Positions 11,521 through 22,139 of a DNA stretch of 64,000 bases are shown here, one piece after another. Position numbers and translations under genes: made by a program. The notes under the pieces were generated by a model. The model did no database searches and was not told where the DNA came from. It saw only the letters and a list, made by a program, of their open reading frames with translations. Each line of letters begins with the position of its first letter. Positions within the stretch are counted from its first letter, which is position 1. Location: contig NC_135558.1 of NCBI RefSeq assembly GCF_964340395.1, forward strand, positions 16,616,771 to 16,680,770, written 5' to 3'. This DNA comes from Glandiceps talaboti (taxonomy: Eukaryota; Hemichordata; Enteropneusta; Spengelidae).

Positions 11521-12640
11521 GAATTATAAATATTGCGAAAGTTCAAGTACAAAACCCGTCTTGAATTGTATAACTCTAACAAAAATGAAGACATGTCAAG
11601 TTATATTTGGAAAGTTGTATCGCTAGTTTGAGACGATTTTCTCACGTACTAATAGTACTATTGAGGCTTACTTGGACCATGCTTGGACTTGGACCTTACT
11701 CCAGTTCATCGGGAAGTTTAGCCAGTCCGATAATTCTTTCTGGTTTAGTTTACAACACTTTTGATCATGCAGATTTTGTTGTTGTGATGAAAAGAAATAA
11801 AAAAAGATCACTTCAACCATTTCGTTGTGTTTTCTTTATGAAAGGTAATCGAACATGAACGAGTGTTACCACTGTAAAGTATGGCTAGGAATGACTCTCT
11901 TCCGGGTACTTGGGATTGTCGCCGCCGGTACGGAAACTAATTAAGATGACATTAATACATTTCTTCCCTATATATATATTTACTTCAACAAGTACAAGTT
12001 GAATGTTGTTGACTTGGTAAATTTGTTAGAAAATTGAAATTCAAAGTGCCTCAAAATTATTTTAGATCCCTAGTTTATTTCATTCATCATTAAAATTTTC
12101 CAGGGTTAAAGCTGTAAGACACTGGAATTATTTATAGCCAACCTCAAAATCCTCTTTTTTTCTTTTTCTTGTGTGCATTCCCAGTCATTTTTTTTCTGAG
12201 ATTTTGTGCAATTTTTCATAACAGTAGATTTTTGTTATAAAATGGTGACTATGGTATAAAAGTACAATACATTACCAACTTCTGTGTAAAATGTGTTTTA
12301 TAGTGAGACATCATATGAAACCACTAACCACTTTATTACATCGCTAAAACAAAACTGCATAGTGAAGAGCTGAAGAACTGAGTGCTGACCAGAAACAATT
12401 TTTTTTTTTTTTTTTTTTTTTTGGGGGGGGGCCTTTAAAACTCTTTTCTATGGTGAGTGCTATGCCACAACATTCTTTAAAGCTTGACATTACATGTTGT
12501 GGGTGGCCTGGAGATCACTAACTGCGATGAGCAAATAGCAATCAATGAGAAAAAATAACTTATTGCATATGTTCTGTTGTATTCCAACAATTGTCTGTAG
12601 GAACGACAATCGCAAAACTTTGCCCTTACGAAAGGCATTC
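11521..12640. other. Non-genic stretch upstream of SGNH copy 2
   Basis: No supportable gene is visible. A T(26) to G(9) homopolymer junction lies near 12399-12430. The last ~60 bases before copy 2 form the T-rich tract and TTCACAG splice acceptor equivalent to those of copies 1 and 3. Confidence 0.4.
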
Positions 12641-12719
12641 AGTTTAAATCTGGTGTATCCTTATATACTGACGTTGTTGTTTTATTTTATTTGTATTGCT
12701 TCACAGATCTAGAATCTCC

Positions 12720-14129
12720 ATGGATCAGGCACGACCAACCAGCATTTTTTGTAGACACAGCATTAAAGTGACTCTTTCGATATTATTGGTAATGATCATG
12801 GTGTGTTACTTGCTGTTTATGTTTTACAATTATACATCAGTATCCTACCAGCGTCCTCAACCGGCTTATTACAGAAGTTGGGTGATCACATCATTAGCAA
12901 AAACGAATCTACTGAATTCACTAAAGCAATGTGCTGAGCATATCAATGATCAACTTTCACAATGGAAGAAAGATTTTGCTATAATGGAAGACATAATACT
13001 TGGCAGAGCCCTGAAGCATGTGACATCTACATCAGCGTTTGAACGGGTAGTTTTGAATGCGCTGATAAGAAATACTACATTGCATGTAGGAATAGCAGGG
13101 GGATCTATCTCTGCTAGGAAGTATTGCTACGCCAACATACTCACCAACGCCATGCAAGATGCACTACGTGTTCCTGTTTTGCTTCATAATGCAGCTATTG
13201 GAGCAACAGATAGCAGATACTATACTTACTGCTTCGGTTCTCATTTAGATATGCACGAATTAGACATAGTCTTGTGGGAGTTTGCCGCCAATGATTTTAT
13301 GGTGCAAATTGGGCCATGGGCTCAAGAGGAATTTACTCGAGTCATACTTAACCTCACCAGTCAACCACAACTGATTTTTGTCAATTTTTTACACGGTCAG
13401 CAGATGAAACAGAAATCATGTGTAAATAATGAAAAAATTGCAAGTGAACCCCTTAGTCAGTACTACGATGTTCCATCAATTAGTATGCCAGATGTGCTTT
13501 GTCCGAGCGTAAAGCAGGGCGAATATTTGAAGTACGTTATGAGTAAATCTGACGACCATCCAAACACAGAGAACCATAGACTGATGGGAATGTTTCTTGT
13601 TCAACTTTTCAAACTTGTGGTCCATAATTTAATTGAAAAAACGCAATCTGGGTTACCATATGATAGCAGTATGCAAGATGTCTTTCCATACAGAGATGAG
13701 CTTCCAAAGCCTTTATATAACGATACTCTACTGTTTTTACCGAATTGCTGGTCGGCCATGGCTACAAGAGAAGGGCCATTGACGACTTTAAAACCTATTG
13801 ATGTACATGGATGGGTACTGTCGTCTCCAAACAAAGATGATTTTTCAAACAGGACTGATATTAAACAGTTCTGGGAGAGTAGAAATAAGAAAGGATACAT
13901 TACGTTTCGTCTGGATATAGACCCTTATAGAGATTTAAATTGCACTGTTTCTGTAGTAACGTTCGGATGTACATCATGCGGAAAAGTGCGTGCACACTTT
14001 GACATGGACGAAAAAAAGTGCGGTTATCGTGGATGGGCATTGGAGGTGGAAAGTAACATTAACAAAGAGAATCAATTTCAATTTGAAGCCAGGGGTACAT
14101 ACTATGACATTGACAGCACTCACCAATAA
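12720..14129 (+). CDS. SGNH-fold membrane protein, copy 2 (C-terminally frameshifted)
   Basis: The start is the conserved ATG after the TTCACAG acceptor. The open frame upstream of it begins with TTG and is ignored. The protein follows copies 1 and 3 through the membrane segment, GIAGGSISAR, NAAIGATDS, WEFAANDF and HPNTENH. At 14011-14017 a run of seven A residues replaces the six expected from alignment, shifting the frame. The last ~40 residues are then novel and end at a TAA at 14127-14129. The original C-terminus, homologous to the other copies, remains readable in another frame to a TGA at 14173-14175. The end of the C-terminal beta-rich domain is therefore lost. This could be a genuine recent inactivation or a homopolymer sequencing error. 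Confidence 0.7.
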   Translation: MDQARPTSIFCRHSIKVTLSILLVMIMVCYLLFMFYNYTSVSYQRPQPAYYRSWVITSLAKTNLLNSLKQCAEHINDQLSQWKKDFAIMEDIILGRALKHVTSTSAFERVVLNALIRNTTLHVGIAGGSISARKYCYANILTNAMQDALRVPVLLHNAAIGATDSRYYTYCFGSHLDMHELDIVLWEFAANDFMVQIGPWAQEEFTRVILNLTSQPQLIFVNFLHGQQMKQKSCVNNEKIASEPLSQYYDVPSISMPDVLCPSVKQGEYLKYVMSKSDDHPNTENHRLMGMFLVQLFKLVVHNLIEKTQSGLPYDSSMQDVFPYRDELPKPLYNDTLLFLPNCWSAMATREGPLTTLKPIDVHGWVLSSPNKDDFSNRTDIKQFWESRNKKGYITFRLDIDPYRDLNCTVSVVTFGCTSCGKVRAHFDMDEKKCGYRGWALEVESNINKENQFQFEARGTYYDIDSTHQ

Positions 14130-14175
14130 ATCGTTTCGACTTGCTGCAATTGCAACTTCATACATGCTCAGATGA

Positions 14176-14345
14176 TGTTGTAACACAACTGTGTGACTTT
14201 TATTTAAAGTTTTATCTAGCACCAGCGCGGTGAAGCCGTGCTAACGATCCTAATGATAATGTGCGTTGAATTTGTTCCATTCACTATGCCGTTAAATTTC
14301 AGTCACTTGATTCAAGGGCACCGCCATGTTGAATTTGTGGTATGT
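14176..14345. repeat. Short shared 3' flank of SGNH copy 2
   Basis: This matches the first ~170 bases after copies 1 and 3. Landmarks are TTGTAACACAACTGTGTGA, TCTAGCACCAGCGCGG, AAGCCGTGC, CAAGGGCACCGCCATGTTGA and GGTATGTGC. After this the sequence diverges. An AATAAA at 14504-14509 may be a polyadenylation signal for copy 2. Confidence 0.55.
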
Positions 14346-14544
14346 GCACAGAGGGTTAGAATTGGCCATATTTGTCTACAGATAGTTGTTTTATTGTTTA
14401 TTGCTTACTTTCCTTCTTTACAAAAATTAGGTTTTTTTTGTTATTGTTTGCCTTTTTTTTTTTTTGCTCTGTAAAAATATCGTTTCCCTACAAGGTGACA
14501 TGTAATAAAGTAATGATTTGAAAATCTGGTGAGTTTTTTAAATC

Positions 14545-15175
14545 TACCCACTGTGCTACATTATGGCATCAGTGGTATCCCTACATGATGTACATATTAA
14601 TGAATTGGCATTAAGATCATCCAATCAACGAGGGATGTGTTTAGGCTTATACTTGCAACATGATGTGGAGTCATGATGGGATAGCGTGACCGGCTTGGAA
14701 TCTACAGGCTGCAGGTTCGAGCCCTGTCGCTGCCTGCTGTTTGTTTCTGAGTGGCTAAAGTCCTTGGGCAAGATTTGAACCACGACTGTGCTTCAGTCAA
14801 CCCAGCTGTATAATTGGAGACCTGGTAGGATGTAGGTTGCAATGTGAAGGCTTTAATCCTATGCGCTGAAATGGCTGCAATGGATTGTATGCTCCCCAGG
14901 GAGTTGAGGAAGACTAAAGGGCCGTTGTGCCGTTCTGAGCCGAGCCAGTGGTAATAATTGTAAAGCGCTTTGAGCACGGTGTGGGAAAGCGCTATATAAG
15001 AACCCATTATTATTATTATTATCTAGTATACAAGTGGTTGAGCCGTTGCTACGTGTTTTAGATTTGAATTTGTTGGTGTCAGCTGGAGATCATAACTAAT
15101 GACTCGTAAGCCAGAGCACATATTTCTGTTGAAGCACCCTCTGGGCAATGCATCTTGGATGGTGCCGTAATTTTT
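14545..15175. repeat. Segmental duplication block D3, SINE-filled copy (pairs with 21690-21985)
   Basis: Both copies share CTACCCACTGT, CTACATTATGG, TATCCCTACATGATGT, GAATTGGCATTAAGATCA, CCAATCA and ATACTTGCA, then TCTAGTAT, GTTGCTAC, ACTTCTGTTG-like text and TTGGATGGTGCCGTAA. In this copy a SINE of about 360 bp sits between ACTTGCAACATGA and CTAGTATAC. The copy at 21690 lacks it. Confidence 0.75.
14662..15022 (+). mobile_element. tRNA-headed SINE with CR1/L2-type tail, near full length
   Basis: The head has a polymerase III B box, GGTTCGAGCCC at 14714-14724, and an A-box-like GATAGCGTGACCGG about 30 bases before it. The middle has GAGTGGCTAAAGTCCTTGGG, a motif typical of tRNA-derived metazoan SINEs. 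The tail reads TGTAAAGCGCTTTGAGCACG, GAAAGCGCTATATAAG and an ATT trinucleotide run, as in CR1/L2-mobilised SINEs. The empty allele at 21690-21985 defines its borders. No clear target-site duplication is visible. Confidence 0.85.
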
Positions 15176-15179
15176 CAAG

Positions 15180-16190
15180 ATATAATGATCCACGTCTGAG
15201 TACAGACTGTGTTGACCTACTGCGATGTCAAATTTAATCCGAATACAGTGTAAACATTCATAAATATTTCGACACACAATTTTAACGATGGATCTGGGTA
15301 TATGTTTATGATAGATAATTTCGTTCTAACGTCACACCACAAAATAAATAAAAAACAAAATCATATTTTCCATCATAAGCTCTCGATCTGCTCCCTGTCA
15401 TTATACCTGTCACACGCAAATCCATCTACATAATACCCTATGTAACCGACACCTTACACGTATAAACTATTTTCAACCATACAATTTTCGTCATAGGTAT
15501 TTTACATAATATAATATCACGACAATTTGCATATCATTTGTTTGTTTGTTTGTGATGAACGTTTGTTCTGCCATCATACAATGATATATTTTCGAAACTC
15601 TGACAAAGAATTTCATGTAATAGTTAATAGGCTAGTGCGATTGTGACTCTGTGTGTGTGTGTGTGTTCATTATTATTTTTTAATGATGGGTTACCGCTGG
15701 CGATTACTCAAATGCTAGGCGACATGTTGATCATACCAATAAAAATCTGAACTCTACTGGGATTTGTTGGTGTCAGCTGGAGATTTATCATAAAAAGGAG
15801 ATTTTAAAATAATATAGGCTCTCGAATAGTATATATGTTCAGGTATATTGTATCCAGGCAGAATACGGCAAACACTTATCGCATTGGTACTGTTGAGGTA
15901 TTTCCAGAGCAGAAACCCACATATCTAATTTCTTGTGTGTCAAAACAATATTTATCGTTGCCTAGTGATCTGACAACTATATGATGTCGTCTTCACAGAA
16001 GTGTATGGTTTCGAAGAGGGAATATATCGTTTGCATCATAACTATCGCATATGTCTTCTAGGTTATAGTGGAATACACTGTAAGTGCACAGACAACTATT
16101 TAGTCATTAGTATAAGAAAATTTGTACTTGCAACATTACATGTAACTTTAACGGAACTACATCTGGCTCAACTTTTAAAATCTCACTAAC
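15180..16190. repeat. Segmental duplication block D2, copy b (pairs with 7150-8330)
   Basis: The counterpart of 7150-8330 with the same order of landmarks. Indels include a TG microsatellite at about 15652-15664 and a TTTG run near 15539-15552. It joins directly to block D3 on its left, which suggests D3 plus D2 once formed one unit downstream of an SGNH gene. Confidence 0.75.
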
Positions 16191-16255
16191 ATTCCTTCAT
16201 TTTGTCGTCGTTCTAGAATTTTACAATGTTGCCATATTTATCATATGGCTCAACG

Positions 16256-16413
16256 ATCATAGTCTAGTTCCTGACGACCGTTTTCCGATTTTACACTATG
16301 TAATCTTCATTAATTCTGAAGATAACAATACGGTCACCATGAACTAGACTGGCAAGGTATGAAAATAATGTAGTGTAAAATCGGAATACGGTTATCAGGA
16401 ACTAGACTATGAT
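16256..16413. mobile_element. Palindromic MITE-like element (158 bp)
   Basis: The left arm begins ATCATAGTCTAGTTCCTGA and contains CCGATTTTACACTA. The right arm ends TCAGGAACTAGACTATGAT and contains TAGTGTAAAATCGG. The arms are about 55 bp with few mismatches and enclose a ~45-bp loop that carries a second partial TGAACTAGACTGG. No coding capacity is present. No second copy was found in the window. Confidence 0.65.
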
Positions 16414-17429
<1,016 letters not shown>

Positions 17430-17539
17430 ATACGTTGCAGTTGTGTTAATATTTGTTCTGGTTTTGACAAATTTTAGATGCCACTCCAAGAAATAGACAC
17501 TTTCATAACGAATGTGTTATGGCAGGTCATTTCATAATT

Positions 17540-17909
17540 TTGCATCTCCTACAATTATTAACGATTTCAGAGAAACATGAATTTGATCTTCTACATATAT
17601 AGGGTATCTTGGCTATGGGCTATTGCATCATGGGAGATAGCAGAAATACATTATTCAATGGTTGAATATTAAATATTCATGAGAAGTATAAAATGCTATA
17701 CTCTTCAGCTGTCTTGAATATATTCAATATCAAACACTTTTCTTATATTAGATAAGTGCTGGTTAATAAAGTCATCTTCACTACAATGATTCTGTCCTTG
17801 AACTCGTCTCTCCCCCCTACGATTCTCGCTGTTGATATACTATCTTGTATCATTATATTAACGGTGTTGTTTCATTTTACTTTCTTTGTTTAATAGATCT
17901 AGAATCTCC
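17540..17909 (+). promoter_or_regulatory. 5' flank and splice acceptor of SGNH copy 3
   Basis: The distal part resembles sequence also found downstream of copies 1 and 3 (TTGCATCATGGGAG, ATATTCATGA). The proximal part matches the flank of copy 1. A long T-rich tract ends in TTGTTTAATAG immediately before ATCTAGAATCTCCATGG. This supports a 3' splice site 13 bases before the start codon. Confidence 0.45.
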
Positions 17910-19364
17910 ATGGACCATGCACGACCAACCAGCAGTTCTCGTAGACACAGCATTAAAATGGCTCGTTCGATATTATTAGTCATGATCATAGTGTGTTACT
18001 TCGAATTCCTGTTGTACAATCATACATCAGTATCCTACCAGCGTCAACAACAGGCTTATTGCAGAAGTCGGGTGACCACTTCATTAGCACCAACATGTCT
18101 ACTTAATTTACTAAAGCAATCAACTGAGCACATCAACGGCCAACTTTCACAATGGAAGAATGAATTTGCTATAATGGAAGACGTAATACTTGAGAAAGCC
18201 CTGAAGCACGTGACATCTACATCAGCGTTTGAACGGGTAGTTTTGAATGCACTGATAAGGAATACTACATTGCATGTAGGAATAGCAGGGGGCTCTATCT
18301 CTGCTAGAGAGTATTGCTACGCCAACGTACTCACCAAGGCTATGCAAGATGCACTACATGTTCCTGTTGTGCTTCATAATGCAGCTATTGGAGCAACAGA
18401 TAGCAGATACTATGCTTACTGCTTCGGTTCTCATTTAGATATGCACGAATTAGACATCGTTTTGTGGGAGTTTGCCGCCAATGATTTTATAAAGGAAATT
18501 GGGCCATGGGCTCAAGAGGAATTTACTCGAGTCATACTGAACCTGACGAGTCAACCACAACTGATTTTTGTCAATTTTTTACACGGTCAGCAGATGAGAC
18601 ACAAATCATGTGTAAATAATGAAAAGATTGCAAGTGAACCCCTTAGTCAATACTATGATGTTCCATCAATTAGTATGCCAGATGTGCTTTGTCCGAGCGT
18701 AAAGCAGGGCGAATTTTGGAAGTATGTTATAAGCAAATCTAGTAACCATCCAAACACAGAGAACCACAGATTGATGGGAATGTTTCTTGTTCAACTTTTC
18801 AAACTTGTGGTCCATAACTTAATTGAAAAAATACAATCTGGGTTACCATATGATAGCAGTATGCAAGAGGTCTTTCCATACAGAGATGAGCTTCCAAAGC
18901 CTTTATATAACGATACTTTACTGTTTTTACCGAAATGCTGGTCAGCCATGGCTACAAGAGAAGGGCCATTGACGACTTTAAAACCTATTGATGTACATGG
19001 ATGGGTACTGTCGTCTCAAAACAAAGATGATTTTTCAAACAGGTCTGATATTAAACAGTTCTGGGAAAGTAGAAATATGAACGGATACATTACGTTTCGT
19101 CTGGATATCGACCCTTATAGAGATTTAAATTGCACTGTTTCTGTAGTAACGTCCGGATGTTCATCATGCGGAAAAGTGCGTGCCCACTTTGACATGGACG
19201 AAGAAAGTGCAGTTGTTGTCGATGGGTATTGGAGGTACTTAGTAACATTAACAGAGAGAGTTAGTCTGAATTTGAAGCCAGGGGCACATACTCTGACATT
19301 GACATCACTCACCAATGAATCATTTCGACTTGCTGCAATTGCAACTTCATACACGCTTAGATAA
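17910..19364 (+). CDS. Type II membrane SGNH-fold hydrolase/acyltransferase-like protein, copy 3
   Basis: The protein has 484 aa, the same length as copy 1, and starts at the same conserved ATG. The upstream in-frame codons begin with TTG and lie partly before the splice acceptor. It has the same architecture: a basic N-terminus, one hydrophobic anchor (about residues 18-36), GIAGGSISAR with the presumed nucleophile Ser, NAAIGATDS, WEFAANDF, HPNTENH, and the C-terminal beta-rich region with CSSCG. The position three before the catalytic His is Ser, as in copy 1. The N-terminal 60 residues differ from copy 1 much more than the catalytic core does. The frame is intact to TAA, so this copy looks functional. 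Biochemical function and substrate are unknown. Confidence 0.85.
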   Translation: MDHARPTSSSRRHSIKMARSILLVMIIVCYFEFLLYNHTSVSYQRQQQAYCRSRVTTSLAPTCLLNLLKQSTEHINGQLSQWKNEFAIMEDVILEKALKHVTSTSAFERVVLNALIRNTTLHVGIAGGSISAREYCYANVLTKAMQDALHVPVVLHNAAIGATDSRYYAYCFGSHLDMHELDIVLWEFAANDFIKEIGPWAQEEFTRVILNLTSQPQLIFVNFLHGQQMRHKSCVNNEKIASEPLSQYYDVPSISMPDVLCPSVKQGEFWKYVISKSSNHPNTENHRLMGMFLVQLFKLVVHNLIEKIQSGLPYDSSMQEVFPYRDELPKPLYNDTLLFLPKCWSAMATREGPLTTLKPIDVHGWVLSSQNKDDFSNRSDIKQFWESRNMNGYITFRLDIDPYRDLNCTVSVVTSGCSSCGKVRAHFDMDEESAVVVDGYWRYLVTLTERVSLNLKPGAHTLTLTSLTNESFRLAAIATSYTLR

Positions 19365-20355
19365 TAATAATAATTAATGGTGTAATAATAGCGCCCATGA
19401 TGTTGTCACACACTGCAGTATGAGTTATAGCTAGCACCAGCACGGCAAAGCCATGCAAGCGAACCTAATTTACGTGTGCTGAAATCGTTGTTCGCATCAC
19501 TATATACCGTTCAATTCATACAGTCACCTGATTCATGGGCACCGCCATGTTGAATTTATGTTCTGTGCCATATTTGATTATATCACGTGACCTAAGAAAA
19601 ATATGACATTCTGTTTATTATACACATTATAAATTATCTTGGGAATTGATATATAAAAATAATACAGAAACATGATAAACGACAAACTCCCCTTTTAATA
19701 CAATGAGTAGATGTGTGTTTGCTATATCGCCTTTGCCATAGAGGGCAGGCATTATGCCATCTTTGCAACATTTTATTACAACATGGAAGTAAACCCGGGA
19801 AGGAAAACTACAAATTAAAGTTGCACAATATTGATCATGCATTCAAGTTGATTATGAAAATTGTAATAATAACTTTAAATTCCCTATTCTCACTGGTATA
19901 TGGGTTATGGGTTGAGCCCTAGTATGTTGTCATTTTAGAGATAGCAGGCAGTGTGTACATGTGTGTGTGTCATCGTCTCACAAAAAAGCTCGATCAATTC
20001 AAACAAACGTTGGTGCACATTGTCTTTAGGGTGGTGGCTAGAACTGATTGGGGTTTTAGAAAAATGCATGCATACTAATGAGTCACTGGCATAATTAGTT
20101 ATATTCAGTAATTAGGATATATATTTATACTACAAACTTCAAATTTCATACAAATTGGTACACTGATAATCGCAATGTGCACGTGTTCTATTAAGTTTGA
20201 TAATATAGCCTATATTTGTAATGAGTCATTTGCATAATTAATGATTTCAGGAAGCAGGCTATATCTAAGATATATACACTACATATATGTGTGTGTGTGT
20301 GTGTGTGTGTCAGCGAACACCACTTTGAGGTGACAAGGCTGTGCTAAATGTATAA

Positions 20356-20409
<54 letters not shown>

Positions 20410-20560
20410 CATGAACTAGCCCATCCCACCCCAACCTCTCCTCCATCTTGGTTGTGGGGCATTGCATCATGGGAGTCAACAGTCAGCTAGAATGATGTAT
20501 TCAATGGTTATACACAATATTGATGACAGCTGTGTTACACAGAAGTGTATAGTCATTTTT
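19365..20560. repeat. 3' flank duplicated with 1869-2860
   Basis: The counterpart of the copy 1 flank. It includes the microsatellite-linked repeat tail (19945-20280) and two GT arrays at 20288-20310 and 20357-20404. No gene is recognised. Confidence 0.75.
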
Positions 20561-20744
20561 GTACTAAACAGCTTTTGGAAGAAAATCTCTCTACATAAGC
20601 TGACTTGTCAATTTAGCTATGTTGAACATACCTCTGTAATCATGATCATTATTCTATGTTCAGTTATGTACATTTAAGGCCCATGGCCTACAGTACGGAA
20701 TAAAATTATTATTATATATTACTTGACAGATTTTATTAATAATT

Positions 20745-20873
20745 TGCGTCACTAACAAGGATTTGACATATGTTGTTCCATATTGTGTTTTCAAGTAGGA
20801 AGCCATGATAAAATTGTTTGTGTAAATTAAACAACCTAAAATACATACCCAATCCTCATCCATATGGCCAACT
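20745..20873. mobile_element. Foldback MITE family A, right-half fragment
   Basis: Contains TGTTCCATATTGTGTTTTCA, AGTAGGAAGCCATGATAAAA and ACCCAATCCTCATCCATATGG, matching the right half of the element at 4405-4719 in the same orientation. The left half is missing. Confidence 0.6.
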
Positions 20874-21689
20874 TAGATATCCCATTTCCCATCCATATAC
20901 GGTCATTGAACATTTCACATTCTTAACTTCATTTACAATGTAAAATAATCTAAGTCAGAATACTGAAAGGGGTTATTAAAACACTAGATGGTTTTCTGTG
21001 GATAGTAAATCTGTATATTGGCTTGTCATTCTGCGATGCTAGACACTGCGAACATGGCAATAGTCCTAATCAGGTAGGAAATGCAAGTTATCCACGAACA
21101 CAACCGATCGACGCCGGTAGCAACATACCTCCCGTCTTCCAACTTCTGTAAGGAAGGAAATCTCAGTTAATAATCAAGCCATTATGTTGGCCAGATATTT
21201 GTCAGATATCACGAAAAAGTGATATTGGCGTGTGAATGCGAAATCATTTGAAGATTTCGAAATAGTGCCTCATATATATCTATATGTATGCTTGTAAAAG
21301 TTATGTAAACGCGACAGTTGGAGCTAGCCGTTTTGAATCACACTTTTGGTACTATCTGCAGCAGATTTCAAAATACCATTCAGCAGCTGTACATGTTTGA
21401 AATAACCATACAGAAATCAATAAGAAACTGAAATGCTACACTTTAATAGCAAGATTGATATATATATATTGTCACGCTTAGCCTTAATGAAATAAGCCAT
21501 TTACACTAACGTACTCCTAAAAGACGCAGACATGCAGGCCCCAATGTTTTGACGCCTGCATTTGATGTCTGCATACTTCATGAAATTTGCTCATCAGACC
21601 CTAAAATGACAGAATACTTTTTAATGTGTTCCTACTGTAGGATGTTTGCCACTATTTTGTTTAAAGAAGCCAGAAATCCGGTGCAAATT
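20874..21689. other. Non-genic stretch with a small duplicated patch
   Basis: No gene is recognised. The part at about 21380-21550 (CAATAAGAAACT, ATGCTACA, TAGCAAGATTGA, GCAGACAT) recurs at about 26255-26420 with substantial divergence, another trace of segmental duplication. Confidence 0.4.
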
Positions 21690-21985
21690 ATTTTGGATTT
21701 TAAATCTAGCTACCCACTGTACTACATTATGGAGTCAGTAGTAAGTATCCCTACATGATGTTAGTGTTAACGAATTGGCATTAAGATCAGCCAATCACCG
21801 AGGCGTGTGTTCAAGCATACTTGCAGCATAATCTAGTATTTACATGGTTTAGCTGTTGCTACATAAAATAGTACGTACGTTCAGGTTTGGATGCTAAATT
21901 AACGATTAGTAGTTTATCATAACCATATCATTCTAGCCAGCCAGACCACATACTTCTGTTGGATGGTGCCGTAAAAGATGTTGTG
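21690..21985. repeat. Segmental duplication block D3, empty-site copy
   Basis: Matches 14545-15175 but without the SINE: ACTTGCAGCATAA runs directly into TCTAGTATTTACATGG. Similarity stops at GGATGGTGCCGTAA, where the receptor pseudogene region begins. Confidence 0.75.
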
Positions 21986-22139
21986 GTTTACGACGATGAA
22001 CCTCAGTGGTCTGGGTAGTATGGGGCTGAAGAAGGTGTGCATGGGAGGAAAGGACATACTATCAGGTGCCAAAGGTATGACAGTGTCTGCAACAATACCC
22101 TCCTACAACTCCAACAAAATGGCGATGTGTCTCACTACC

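Noticed and set aside
14662-14740. tRNA gene suggested by the B-box GGTTCGAGCCC
   Set aside because: No cloverleaf with a proper acceptor stem is formed, and the sequence continues into a SINE body and CR1/L2-type tail.
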